A stretch of 44,185 nt of DNA from Rhodospirillales bacterium (lineage in GTDB: Bacteria; Pseudomonadota; Alphaproteobacteria; Rhodospirillales; Magnetospirillaceae), in NCBI GenBank assembly GCA_015654615.1, contig JAATGN010000199.1, forward strand, positions 1 to 44,185, read 5' to 3'. A program made the translations under genes and the position numbers. A model generated the notes under the pieces. That model was not told where the DNA came from. It did not search any database and was given only the letters and a program-made list of their open reading frames with translations. The number at the start of each line of letters is the position of its first letter. The first letter of the stretch is position 1. This document shows, one piece after another, positions 7,733 through 16,651 of the stretch.

Positions 7733-8199
7733 GCCTGCGGCCACGATCCGGACGCGGCAAGGCCGGAATCGCCGGCCCCGGCCCCGCCTATCCAGCCTTC
7801 CTCGGGACCGGTTGGAGCTTTCCGCCCACCTTCGACAAGGTTCTCGGCACCGTCAGCCTGGCCGCCGCCGACCTCGACATCAAGGAAGCGCTGTGGATCA
7901 TCCTGTCGACCAGCCTGGGCGAGCGGGTGATGCTGCCCACCTTCGGCTGCGACCTCGCCTCGAAGGTCTTCACGGCGCTGACCACGACCAACGCCAACGA
8001 GATCGCCACCATGGTGACCCGGGCGATCACCGACTGGGAACCGCGGGTCACGGTCGACGCGGTCGCCGTCGCCGATTCGACGCTCGAGGGTTGGATCGAC
8101 ATATCGATCGACTACACGGTGCGGGCGACCAATTCGCGCAGCAATATCGTCTATCCGTTCTACCGCGCGGAGGCGACCCTGCCTCCGCCGCCGTCGTGA
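7729..8199 (+). CDS. gp25-like baseplate wedge protein (Pvc9-like)
   Basis: The 156-residue protein belongs to the T4 gp25/GPW family: the helix with LGERVMLPTFGCDLAS around residues 63-80 is the family hallmark, followed by an amphipathic helix and a strand-rich C-terminus. gp25 proteins initiate sheath polymerisation at the baseplate. The start at 7729 overlaps the spike stop by 4 bases (ATGA); the same frame is open far upstream within the spike gene, but only this start makes sense. The first 30 residues are basic and Pro/Gly-rich, an extension compared with many gp25 proteins. Confidence 0.9.
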   Translation: MSLRPRSGRGKAGIAGPGPAYPAFLGTGWSFPPTFDKVLGTVSLAAADLDIKEALWIILSTSLGERVMLPTFGCDLASKVFTALTTTNANEIATMVTRAITDWEPRVTVDAVAVADSTLEGWIDISIDYTVRATNSRSNIVYPFYRAEATLPPPPS

Positions 8200-8212
8200 C
8201 GAGGGCCGGGGC

Positions 8213-11200
8213 ATGACGGCCGACGAACATGTCCAGATTCTCAACCACGCGACCAGCCAGCTCGACCGCACGCTCGGCGGGCCGGAACCGGCCCATGTGG
8301 CGGTGGACGGGCGCACCGTCGCGCAGCTCATCGCCTTCGGCGCGCAATATGGCGCGCTGATCTCCTTCTACGATCTGGAAAACCGCCCCGCCGGCAATTG
8401 GCAGAGCTTTTTCAGCCATGATCCGGCGGTGCCCGAAGCCCTGCATGCCGCGCTCGACCTGACCGAGATCGAGCGGACGATCCACGGCTTGCACGTCGAC
8501 GCGCGGACGGCGGCCGATTCCGTCAGCGGCCGCCGGTTGTTCCAACGACTGCTGACGGCCCTGGCGCGGCTCCTCGGCATACTCGACCGCGCCTTGCTCG
8601 TCCCCGGCCAGGAGACGATCGCCGCTTTCGCCGGACGGTCGCGGGTGGATTCGGTCAGCGATCCGCTGGCCCGCCTGCTGGACCACCTCGACGGGGATGG
8701 GACGGAGGACAGGTTGCTGCGCGGTTTCGAGCACGGGGAGACTTGGATCGAGGCGCTGAACGAATGTCTCGAAGATCTGATCGCCTGCCTGATCGACGAA
8801 TTGCGGGCCGGCATGGAAGACGCCCGCGCCCGGCTCGACCAGCTGCTTCATTCGGACGGGCACGCGCCCCAGGCGGCCGTATATAACGCCTTCGTGCTGC
8901 TGTTCGCCGAAGCCAGGCGAGTACTCAACCGCTTTCCCAACCGTCTCGTGCGCTTCTATTACGGCGATGTCCTCGAACAGCGGGTCCTGCCCGCCGTTCC
9001 GGACCAGCTCTATCTCGCCTTCACCCGCGCCAGCGGCGCGGCCCAGGCGTCCGTCGCCCTCGGCACCCAGTTTCCCGCCGGCACCGACCCGCAGGGACAG
9101 GCGATAAACTATGCCGCGGACACCGCGCTGGAAGTCACCGCCGCCGCCGTGCAGGAGATCCGAATCCACCGCATCACCTATTGGTCGGCGCATACGGGAC
9201 CGATGCCGTCGGCGGTCCTGAACGGTACGGTCGACCTCGGTCCCCAGCAGCGCGACGCCCTCACGCCCTTTCCGATGTTCGGCCTGACCGAGGCCGGCAG
9301 CCAGGACGCGCTGACCATGGAAATGGCGCAGATCGGATTCGGCGTCGGCAGTCCGCTGCTGCTGCTCGCCGGCGGCACCCGAACCGTGGAGGTCGAACTG
9401 ATCCTGGCGTCCCGGCGAAGGGCGACCGCCGCCGAGCAATCGTTCGCCGCCGAGGGCGGGAGCGGCGTCGATGCCCTGGCGCAGGCCATCCAGCTCAATA
9501 TGGAGATCGATTATTCCACCGCCGGCGGCTGGGTGCCGGTCGACGGCTTCACCGTCGATGCCAGTCCGGGACACAAGTTCGGGCAAAGCGTGTTCACCAT
9601 CACCTTCACCCTGCCCCCCGACGCTCCGCCGGTCCAGCCGGTCGACGCCAAGGCCTCTCCCGGCGCCCCGCCCCCGCCCCTGCCGGCCGACGCCTTTCCC
9701 AGCCAGCCGGGGCAGCCGATCATCGTCGCCAAACTCGATCTGGACCAGGCGGAGCGACCCTACGCCTACGCCCTGCTGTCGATGATCGAGATCGAGGAGA
9801 TCAGGCTCCATGTGCAGGTGGAAGCGCTTGGAACGCTGGCCCTCTCCAACCCGAGCGGCTCAGTCGATCCCAGTCAAAATTTCGCGGTATTCGGCGTCGC
9901 TCCGGCGAAAGGCTCGAGCCTGGACATCTCTGCGCCCGAGCTGTTCCGCAAACCGATGGACTCGCTGTCGGTGCGGATCGCCTGGGCCGGACTGCCGGTC
10001 ACCAGCGGCGGTTTCGCCGGCTATTATCGCAACTATGTGATCGACGCCGACGGAGAGCTGGCGACCACGCCCCTCTTCGACAACACCAGCTTTCGCGTCG
10101 CCGTCGAGGTCCTCGATCCCGGCTATTGGGACTGCGCCCCGGATGCGCAGTCCTCTCTGTTCCAAACGACGGCCTCGAGCCCGCCCCCGACGGCGACGGC
10201 GACGCCCATTCCCACGCCGCCCTCGACGTCCGCCGGCCCGGCGCCGGATCCCGAGGGCACGGTCGCGCCCACCACCGTCCTGCATGTCCCCGGGGTGTCC
10301 CCGACGTCGCCGTCGCCTTACTACAACCCGGACAGCAGCGCCTTGCGCCTGTCGCTGGCGCAGCCGAGCTACGCCTTCGGCACCATCCTCTATCCGAACA
10401 ACCTGATGTATGCCGCGCAAAAAGCGGTGCCCAAGCCTTCGAGGTCGGGGCGCTTCTCGCTGTTCGGCGACACCGGCCCGCCGACGCCCTCGCCGCCGGC
10501 CTTGCCCAATCCGCCCTGGATGCCGATGGCGTCCTCGGTGACGATCGATTATTCGGCCTCGCTGCGCCGCCGGCTTCCCGACCTGTCGGCCGGTCCGCCC
10601 GGCTCGTCCGGCGCGCCCGGCGACCCGCTGCTCGAATTCTGGCATCTCGGCCCGTTCGGCACGTTTCAGCCGCCGAGTCTCGGCGAGCATGCGGACGCCG
10701 TGGACCTGCTGCCGAACCCGGGCGCGGAAGCGGCCCTGTATATCCAGCTTTCCGCTCCGGCATCGGAAGTGACCCTGCTCTTCATCCTGTCGGCCGGCCC
10801 CGACGGCTGGTGGAGCGAACCGCCGAAAATGCGATGGCAGGAATGCGTCGGCCATGGCTGGCAGGACTGCACCCTGCTGTCCGACAGTACGGGCGGCCTC
10901 AAGAACAGCGGCATCGTGACCCTCGCCCTCTCCACCCCGCCGGACGCGGTCGACGGCCCCTTGCTGCGGGTGTGCCCGATCGGCAAGACCGACAACGCGC
11001 CGATCGTCCAATCGGTGACCGCGAACGCCCTAAAAGCCAGCTGGTGCGGTCCGGGAGGGGCGGCGCAGCTCGGCGTGCCCCTGCCCGCCTCGACCGTCAC
11101 CAAGAGCGCGACGCCGCTGCCCGGAATAGCCTCGATCAGCCAGCCGATGCAGTCCTTCGGCGGAGAGCCGCCGGCGGAAGGGCGTGATTTCGACATGTGG

Positions 11201-11833
11201 ATGGCCGAGCGCCTGCGGCACAAAAACTATGCCATCGACCTCTGGGACTACGCCCGATTGGCGCTGCAGGCCGCCCCTTCGCTGTGGCAGGTAGCGGTGA
11301 TTCCGGCGGTCGACGAAAAGACCGGGCACCGCACCCCGGGCAAGGTCTGGGTGGTGGCGGTGGCCGGGCCGACGACCCCCAACGTCTCGGACAAGACGGT
11401 GCCGCAGGCGGATCTGTCGATGCTGAGCAGCCTGGGCGAGCTTCTCGCCGCGCGCGGCAGCCCGTTCATCGAGATCGCCGTGACCAATCCGCCTTATCGG
11501 CGCCTCTCGGTAAGGGCCGAACTCGAGTTCACCGACTCCGATACCGGAGCCTACTGGGCCGACCGCCTCGACGCCGAGTTGATCCTCTGGCTGTCGCCCT
11601 GGCCGGATCCCTCGATCGGCGCCCGGCCGGCGGACTATTACAGCAGCCGCGCCATCGCCGAATTCATCCGCAGCCGCCCCTATGTGCGGGGGATCCTCGA
11701 CCTGCATGTCATTGCCGAGCCCGGGGGATCGTCCCCGCTGCACCGCTATCCCTATTTCACCTCCGCCCTGCATCACGAGCTGACCCCAGCATCGCCGGAG
11801 CATGATCGGCCCTGCCGGCAGCCGGATCGATGA
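8213..11833 (+). CDS. Large baseplate wedge protein, J-like (Pvc11-like)
   Basis: This 1206-residue protein lies where pvc11 (gp6/baseplate J-like) lies in PVC. The first 250 residues are helical (QLIAFGAQYGALISFYD), typical of the eCIS baseplate proteins that follow gp25. Residues 280-640 hold several beta-rich domains. Residues about 651-699 are a Pro/Ser/Thr/Ala-rich linker. The last 200 residues carry the wedge pattern with W-x3-A-V-I-P and F-I-E-I-A-V-T-N-P-P-Y-R-R-L-S-V, ending in W-L-S-P-W. It should form part of the ring that triggers contraction. The gene starts 13 bases after gp25 and ends with a basic Arg/Pro tail that overlaps the next reading frame. Confidence 0.85.
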   Translation: MTADEHVQILNHATSQLDRTLGGPEPAHVAVDGRTVAQLIAFGAQYGALISFYDLENRPAGNWQSFFSHDPAVPEALHAALDLTEIERTIHGLHVDARTAADSVSGRRLFQRLLTALARLLGILDRALLVPGQETIAAFAGRSRVDSVSDPLARLLDHLDGDGTEDRLLRGFEHGETWIEALNECLEDLIACLIDELRAGMEDARARLDQLLHSDGHAPQAAVYNAFVLLFAEARRVLNRFPNRLVRFYYGDVLEQRVLPAVPDQLYLAFTRASGAAQASVALGTQFPAGTDPQGQAINYAADTALEVTAAAVQEIRIHRITYWSAHTGPMPSAVLNGTVDLGPQQRDALTPFPMFGLTEAGSQDALTMEMAQIGFGVGSPLLLLAGGTRTVEVELILASRRRATAAEQSFAAEGGSGVDALAQAIQLNMEIDYSTAGGWVPVDGFTVDASPGHKFGQSVFTITFTLPPDAPPVQPVDAKASPGAPPPPLPADAFPSQPGQPIIVAKLDLDQAERPYAYALLSMIEIEEIRLHVQVEALGTLALSNPSGSVDPSQNFAVFGVAPAKGSSLDISAPELFRKPMDSLSVRIAWAGLPVTSGGFAGYYRNYVIDADGELATTPLFDNTSFRVAVEVLDPGYWDCAPDAQSSLFQTTASSPPPTATATPIPTPPSTSAGPAPDPEGTVAPTTVLHVPGVSPTSPSPYYNPDSSALRLSLAQPSYAFGTILYPNNLMYAAQKAVPKPSRSGRFSLFGDTGPPTPSPPALPNPPWMPMASSVTIDYSASLRRRLPDLSAGPPGSSGAPGDPLLEFWHLGPFGTFQPPSLGEHADAVDLLPNPGAEAALYIQLSAPASEVTLLFILSAGPDGWWSEPPKMRWQECVGHGWQDCTLLSDSTGGLKNSGIVTLALSTPPDAVDGPLLRVCPIGKTDNAPIVQSVTANALKASWCGPGGAAQLGVPLPASTVTKSATPLPGIASISQPMQSFGGEPPAEGRDFDMWMAERLRHKNYAIDLWDYARLALQAAPSLWQVAVIPAVDEKTGHRTPGKVWVVAVAGPTTPNVSDKTVPQADLSMLSSLGELLAARGSPFIEIAVTNPPYRRLSVRAELEFTDSDTGAYWADRLDAELILWLSPWPDPSIGARPADYYSSRAIAEFIRSRPYVRGILDLHVIAEPGGSSPLHRYPYFTSALHHELTPASPEHDRPCRQPDR

Positions 11834-14800
11834 CCGTCCGATGAGCGACGAGCCGCAGACGATCAGCAGCGCACCGCCGGACGAGCCGGGCGCCGACTAT
11901 GCCAAGCTGCGCGAGCGGGCGATCGAACTGACCCGGGCGATGGCGCCGGTCTGGAGCGACTACAATTACTCCGACCCCGGCGTGACCATCATCGAACAGC
12001 TGTGCTACGCCCTGACCGAGCTGCCTTATCGCGCCTCTCTGCCGGTCGGCGACCTGCTGGTGGGTCCGCTCGAGGGCCGGGTCAAACTGAAGCGGCAGGG
12101 GCTGAAGGCCGCCTGGTCGATCCTGCCCTGCAATCCGGTCACGGTGAACGACCTCCGGCGCCTGGTGATCGATCGCGTGCCGGACGTCGCCAATGTCTGG
12201 TTCACCCCGGCGCGGCCCGATGCCCAGCGCGGGCTGTCCGGCCTCTATGACGTGGCGGTGCTCGCCCTCGGCGACGAGCGCTCCCTCGGCGAGGGCTGCT
12301 GCGGCACGGATCGGCTGATCGAGAAGGTCGGACGCTGCTATCGCGCCCATCGGGCCGTGGGCGAGGACATCCGTGAGACGCGGCTGCTCTCCCAGCTCGA
12401 TTGCTGGGTCTTCGCCCAAATCCAGATCGAAGACGGCACCGACGCCTCGAAGACCTTGGCCCAGGCGCTGTTCAATCTCGGCCTGGCCCTCGCCCCCGAG
12501 CCACGGCGCCACTCGCTGGACGAGGAGATGGCGGGAGGGAAAACGACCGCCTCGGTCTTCGACGGCCCCTTGATGCTGCGCGGTTTCATCGCCGACGACC
12601 AGCTGACGCCGCTGCCCTCTGAGGTGCAGGTCGACCGGCTGGCCGGAGTGCTGGCCGAAACGCAGGGGATCCTGGCGGTCGACACCATTTCCGTGGGGGT
12701 CGACGGGACGCACCATCGCTATGGCCGCGGCGAGACGATCCCGGTGGCGAAAAACCACATTCCCTGGCTGCAGGGAACCAGCCGCGAAGGACGCTTCACC
12801 ATCGAACTGCGCCGGCGAACCACCCGGGTGATCGCCAATCCGGGCCGGGTTCGCCGCATCCTCGAACGGCTGTGGGCCGAACATCGCCGTACCTATCCGC
12901 TGCGCGCCGAGTATGCCGAGCGCTTCGGCGCCCCCAAAGCCACCTATCGCGACCTGTCGGTCTTCACCTCGGTCCAGCGGCAATTCCCCAACGTCTACGG
13001 CATCGGCCCCAGCGGGCTGCCGCGGGAAGCTTCTCCCATGCGCCAGGCCCAGGCCAGGCAGATGAAGGGCTATCTGATGGTCTTCGACCAGCTGCTGGCC
13101 GACTATTTCGCCCAAATGGCCTCGATGCGGGATCTGTTCTCGATCGAAGCGGGCGGCAAGGCGACCTATGCCTGGCAGTCGCTGCGCGGAATCGTGCCGG
13201 ACGCCGCCCCCCTCCTGCTGAACGGCTATGAGGAAGGCCTGGCCGCCATCGTCGCCGCCGGCGATCCGGTGCTCCAGCGCCGCAACATGATCCTCGACCT
13301 ACTGCTTTCTCTTTATGCCCGGCGGGTGACCGACCCTGAGCAGAACCAGGACCGGGATTCGGTCGGCGGCGTGCTGCGGATCAAACAGGCCATGCTGCGC
13401 CACATCGACGGGCTCGGCCGAGACCGCGGCCGCGGTGCCGATTACCGCCGCCGGCCCTCGCTGCGAAGCATGTCCGGGGTCGAAAGGTCGAGCCGCCTCG
13501 AATTGGGGCTGCCCCAGGTCGCCCCCGCCGGCCCGGACGGACATGCCGGCCGCGGCGGCCGGATCTGGGGCGCCGCGCAGGATCCCGTCGAGGGCCGTTT
13601 CGGCAGACCGATGCCGGCCGACATGGACGCGGTGCTCGATCAGCTGTTCCACCGCATCGACCGGATAGGCGACGGGCCGGCGGCGACGGGTCCCTCGCCA
13701 CTGGAGGGGAGAACCATCGCCGAGGAACTGGCCGCCGCCTTGGACGATCCCAGCCGCTACCGCGTCGGCCGCAGCGCCCCCTCCGCCGCCGCCGTCTATC
13801 TGCTCTGCGTCGATGCGCGCGGCGGCTGGTGGTGGCTGGGCGAATATGTCGACGAGGAAAAGGCGCTGGAGGCGGTCAGGCAGCTGCTGCGCGACCAGCG
13901 CGGCCGTCAGGACAGGTCTCGCGATACGGCCCTTTACATCGTGGACTGGATCCTGCTGCGCGCGGCGATGCTGGCCGACGCCCACAGCGCGCACCGATTC
14001 AACTTTCGCGTCACCGCCGTGATTTCCGCCCAGCGCGACGGGTGGGACGAGGAAACCTGGCGCCGTCACGCCGAACAGGTGGTGCGCACCAACACCCCCG
14101 CCCATATCGCGCTGGACTGCCTCTTTCTGCCGCCCAGGGCGATGCGCCATTTCGAGCGATTGTTCCGGGATTGGCAGGATACCATGCGAGGCTGCAGCAC
14201 GGGCCGGCAGATCCATGCCTGCAAGGCGCTCGCCGACTATCTGACTTTCGAAATCGACGGGCCGCCGCCAAAGTCCAGCCCGCTCCCCAGCCCCCCGCCG
14301 CCGACCGACGACCAGCCGGCGCCCCGGCAGGCCCCGTCGCCGCCAACGCCCACACCCGCGCCGCCGCCGCCGTCGCCGTCCCTCACCCCGGAACCGGAGC
14401 CGGAGCCGGCGTCGGCGCCGACTCCCGAGGCGACGCCGACGGCGGTTCCGGATCTGCCGCCACCCCCGCCGCCGCTGGCGTCGCTGCCGCTGATATCTTC
14501 CGGCCGATTGGTTTCCGACGGGCACGCCTCGGGCATCGGCGGCCGGATCGCCAGCTTCTGGCAGGATAGCGTGCTGCCCGTTCTGCGGAAATTGGCGTTC
14601 TGGCGCAGCAAGCCGAATGCGGCCGGCAAGGATGAGGAGGCGACGCCGCCGGCCTCGGCCGCGCCGCCGCCCGCACCGGTCGAGGAGGCTCCGCCGGCCG
14701 CGCCGGCGGCCCCGGCCGCCAGGGCCATCCCGCCCACCGAGATCGAGCTGCCCGGCACGGTGGCGGCGGCCCCCGATCAGGCCATCGGCGTCGACCTGGA

Positions 14801-15395
14801 CACGGTCCTGACCGGCGCCAGCGCCGCCACATTCGCCGAAGCCGGCTTCCGCTTCGCCATACGCTACCTGCCTCGCGCCGGGGCCTCCTCGTCGGGCGAT
14901 CTCACCGCCGCCGAAGCGACCACGATCCTGAACGCCGGACTGGCCCTGATGGCGGTGCAGCATGTCGCCGCGGAGGGCTGGACCCCGAGCGGGCCGCTGG
15001 GCGCCTCGAACGGCGAGCAGGCGGCCGATGACGCCTGGAGCATCGGCCTGCCGCCGGGCCTGTCCGTCTGGCTCGATCTCGAGGGGGTGGCCGCCGGCAC
15101 ACCGGACGATGCGGTCATCGCCTATTGCAACGCCTGGTACGGCGCCGTCGCCGCCTGCGGCTACGTCCCCGGTCTCTATGTCGGCGCCGATTGCGGACTC
15201 GGCGCCAGCCAGATCACCGCGACCGCCTTCGGCTATTTCTGGCAATCGGGCAGCACGACGCCCGCGCTTTCGACAGGATATTGCATGGTGCAATCGATCA
15301 GCAGCAGTTATGTGCTGGACGGGATCGCCTATGACCTCGACGTCGTCCAGAACGATGCGCAGGGGCAGACTCCGTTCTGGCTGTCTCCGTCATGA
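11802..15395 (+). CDS. Large baseplate protein (Pvc12-like) fused to a DUF1906 glycoside-hydrolase-like domain
   Basis: The 1197-residue protein has three parts. Residues about 25-815 are a Pvc12-type wedge protein (SDYNYSDPGVTIIEQLCYALTELPYR near the start; GYLMVFDQLLADYFAQM in the middle). Residues about 820-980 are two Pro/Ser/Thr/Ala/Glu-rich linkers flanking a short Trp-rich helical segment. Residues about 985-1197 resemble DUF1906/Rv2525c-like TIM-barrel domains: A-I-G-V-D-L-D at the first strand, G-F-R-F-A-I-R-Y-L at the second, W-L-D-L-E-G-V in the middle, and Y-D-L-D-V-V near the end, with acidic residues at strand ends. Such domains are related to glycan hydrolases and bind or cut cell-wall glycans. 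An internal ATG at 11841 would remove the 32-base overlap with the previous gene; neither start has a good ribosome binding site. Confidence 0.85.
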   Translation: MIGPAGSRIDDRPMSDEPQTISSAPPDEPGADYAKLRERAIELTRAMAPVWSDYNYSDPGVTIIEQLCYALTELPYRASLPVGDLLVGPLEGRVKLKRQGLKAAWSILPCNPVTVNDLRRLVIDRVPDVANVWFTPARPDAQRGLSGLYDVAVLALGDERSLGEGCCGTDRLIEKVGRCYRAHRAVGEDIRETRLLSQLDCWVFAQIQIEDGTDASKTLAQALFNLGLALAPEPRRHSLDEEMAGGKTTASVFDGPLMLRGFIADDQLTPLPSEVQVDRLAGVLAETQGILAVDTISVGVDGTHHRYGRGETIPVAKNHIPWLQGTSREGRFTIELRRRTTRVIANPGRVRRILERLWAEHRRTYPLRAEYAERFGAPKATYRDLSVFTSVQRQFPNVYGIGPSGLPREASPMRQAQARQMKGYLMVFDQLLADYFAQMASMRDLFSIEAGGKATYAWQSLRGIVPDAAPLLLNGYEEGLAAIVAAGDPVLQRRNMILDLLLSLYARRVTDPEQNQDRDSVGGVLRIKQAMLRHIDGLGRDRGRGADYRRRPSLRSMSGVERSSRLELGLPQVAPAGPDGHAGRGGRIWGAAQDPVEGRFGRPMPADMDAVLDQLFHRIDRIGDGPAATGPSPLEGRTIAEELAAALDDPSRYRVGRSAPSAAAVYLLCVDARGGWWWLGEYVDEEKALEAVRQLLRDQRGRQDRSRDTALYIVDWILLRAAMLADAHSAHRFNFRVTAVISAQRDGWDEETWRRHAEQVVRTNTPAHIALDCLFLPPRAMRHFERLFRDWQDTMRGCSTGRQIHACKALADYLTFEIDGPPPKSSPLPSPPPPTDDQPAPRQAPSPPTPTPAPPPPSPSLTPEPEPEPASAPTPEATPTAVPDLPPPPPPLASLPLISSGRLVSDGHASGIGGRIASFWQDSVLPVLRKLAFWRSKPNAAGKDEEATPPASAAPPPAPVEEAPPAAPAAPAARAIPPTEIELPGTVAAAPDQAIGVDLDTVLTGASAATFAEAGFRFAIRYLPRAGASSSGDLTAAEATTILNAGLALMAVQHVAAEGWTPSGPLGASNGEQAADDAWSIGLPPGLSVWLDLEGVAAGTPDDAVIAYCNAWYGAVAACGYVPGLYVGADCGLGASQITATAFGYFWQSGSTTPALSTGYCMVQSISSSYVLDGIAYDLDVVQNDAQGQTPFWLSPS

Positions 15396-16651
15396 CGATT
15401 TTCGTGTCCATCGCCGCCTACCGGGATCCGGAACTGATCCCGACGATAGAGCGCTGCCTGAGCCGGGCCCGATACCCGGGGGACCTGCGTTTCGGCATTT
15501 GCTGGCAGCATGGCGAAGGAGAGCCGCCACCCCCCGAACTCGACGGCGGACGGATGCGGGTGACGGCGGTGCCCTGGCGCGAAAGCCGCGGCGCCTGCTG
15601 GGCTCGGGCCCAATGCATGGCGCTGTACGACGGCGAGGATTTCTTCCTGCAGCTCGACTCGCATCACCACTTCGCCCAGGACTGGGACGCCCTCCTGCTC
15701 GACCAGGCCGAACGCAGCGGCTCGGCCAAGCCGGTGCTGAGCACTTACGCCGCCGCTTACGACCCCCACGCCGCCCTGCCGGCCACCGACCAGCCCACGG
15801 TGATGCGCTTCGGCCATTTCACCCCCGAGGGTATCGTCCTGTTCCAGTTCGGGGTGATGCCCGGCTGGCAACGGCGTGCGGCGCCGATGCGCGCGCGATT
15901 CCTGTCCGGACACCTTCTGTTCGCGCCAGGCGGCTTCGTCGAGGAGGTTCCCTACGATCCCGAACTCTATTTCATCGGCGAAGAGATCACGCTGGCCATT
16001 CGCGCCTTCACCCACGGCTACGACCTGTTCCATCCCGCGGTCCACATCGCCTGGCATGAATATACCCGCAAGGGGCGATCCAAGCATTGGGACGACCATG
16101 TGGCCGGCCGCGATGTCGAGCTTCCCTGGCATGCCCGCGACGTGGCGAGCCTGGCCAAGGTGCAGCAGTTCCTGACCCAGCCCCAGGCCGGACGCCATGG
16201 GTGTGGCGACGTCCGCAGCTTCACGCAGTATCAGGAGTATGCCGGAATCAGTTTTCGCCGCCGCACCGCCAGTCCGGCCGCACGGCGCGGCGACGAGCCT
16301 GCCCCGCCCGGGCCGCCGAGACTGGCGGCCGCACGGCATTGGACGGTTCGCCTGGAGGTGACCCCCGGCCGACTGGTCGCGGAAGCGCTCGACAACCCAC
16401 TATTCTGGTACATCGGCTTTCACGATGTCGATGGAACGGAGCTCGCCCGGGACGACGCCGGCCGGCTGGAGATCAAGCGCCTCCGCGACCAGAACGCGGG
16501 CAGGATCGTCATCGAGCGGCACTTCACCAGCGACCGCCAGCCGGAGCGCTGGACCATATGGCCCACCGACCGGCGCGGACGCTGGCTGCCGCGCTTCGAC
16601 GGACGCCTTTGCAGAGACGGAGATTCCACCCAATTGCAGGGAGCGCTCTAA
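15392..16651 (+). CDS. GT60-like GlcNAc transferase (PF11397 type) with C-terminal beta module
   Basis: The 419-residue protein begins IFVSIAAYRDPELIPTIERC and continues L-R-F-G-I-C-W-Q-H, the signature of PF11397 glycosyltransferases related to the Dictyostelium Skp1 hydroxyproline GlcNAc transferase (GT60). A metal-binding acidic motif follows (QLDSHHHF; Asp89, His91), then an acceptor region (LYFIGEEITLAIRAFTHGY, 192-210). Residues about 315-404 are a separate beta-rich module also found at the end of the next protein. It probably transfers a sugar from a nucleotide sugar to a protein. It overlaps the baseplate gene by 4 bases (ATGA), so it is part of the eCIS operon; a likely but untested substrate is an eCIS component. 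Confidence 0.82.
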   Translation: MTIFVSIAAYRDPELIPTIERCLSRARYPGDLRFGICWQHGEGEPPPPELDGGRMRVTAVPWRESRGACWARAQCMALYDGEDFFLQLDSHHHFAQDWDALLLDQAERSGSAKPVLSTYAAAYDPHAALPATDQPTVMRFGHFTPEGIVLFQFGVMPGWQRRAAPMRARFLSGHLLFAPGGFVEEVPYDPELYFIGEEITLAIRAFTHGYDLFHPAVHIAWHEYTRKGRSKHWDDHVAGRDVELPWHARDVASLAKVQQFLTQPQAGRHGCGDVRSFTQYQEYAGISFRRRTASPAARRGDEPAPPGPPRLAAARHWTVRLEVTPGRLVAEALDNPLFWYIGFHDVDGTELARDDAGRLEIKRLRDQNAGRIVIERHFTSDRQPERWTIWPTDRRGRWLPRFDGRLCRDGDSTQLQGAL

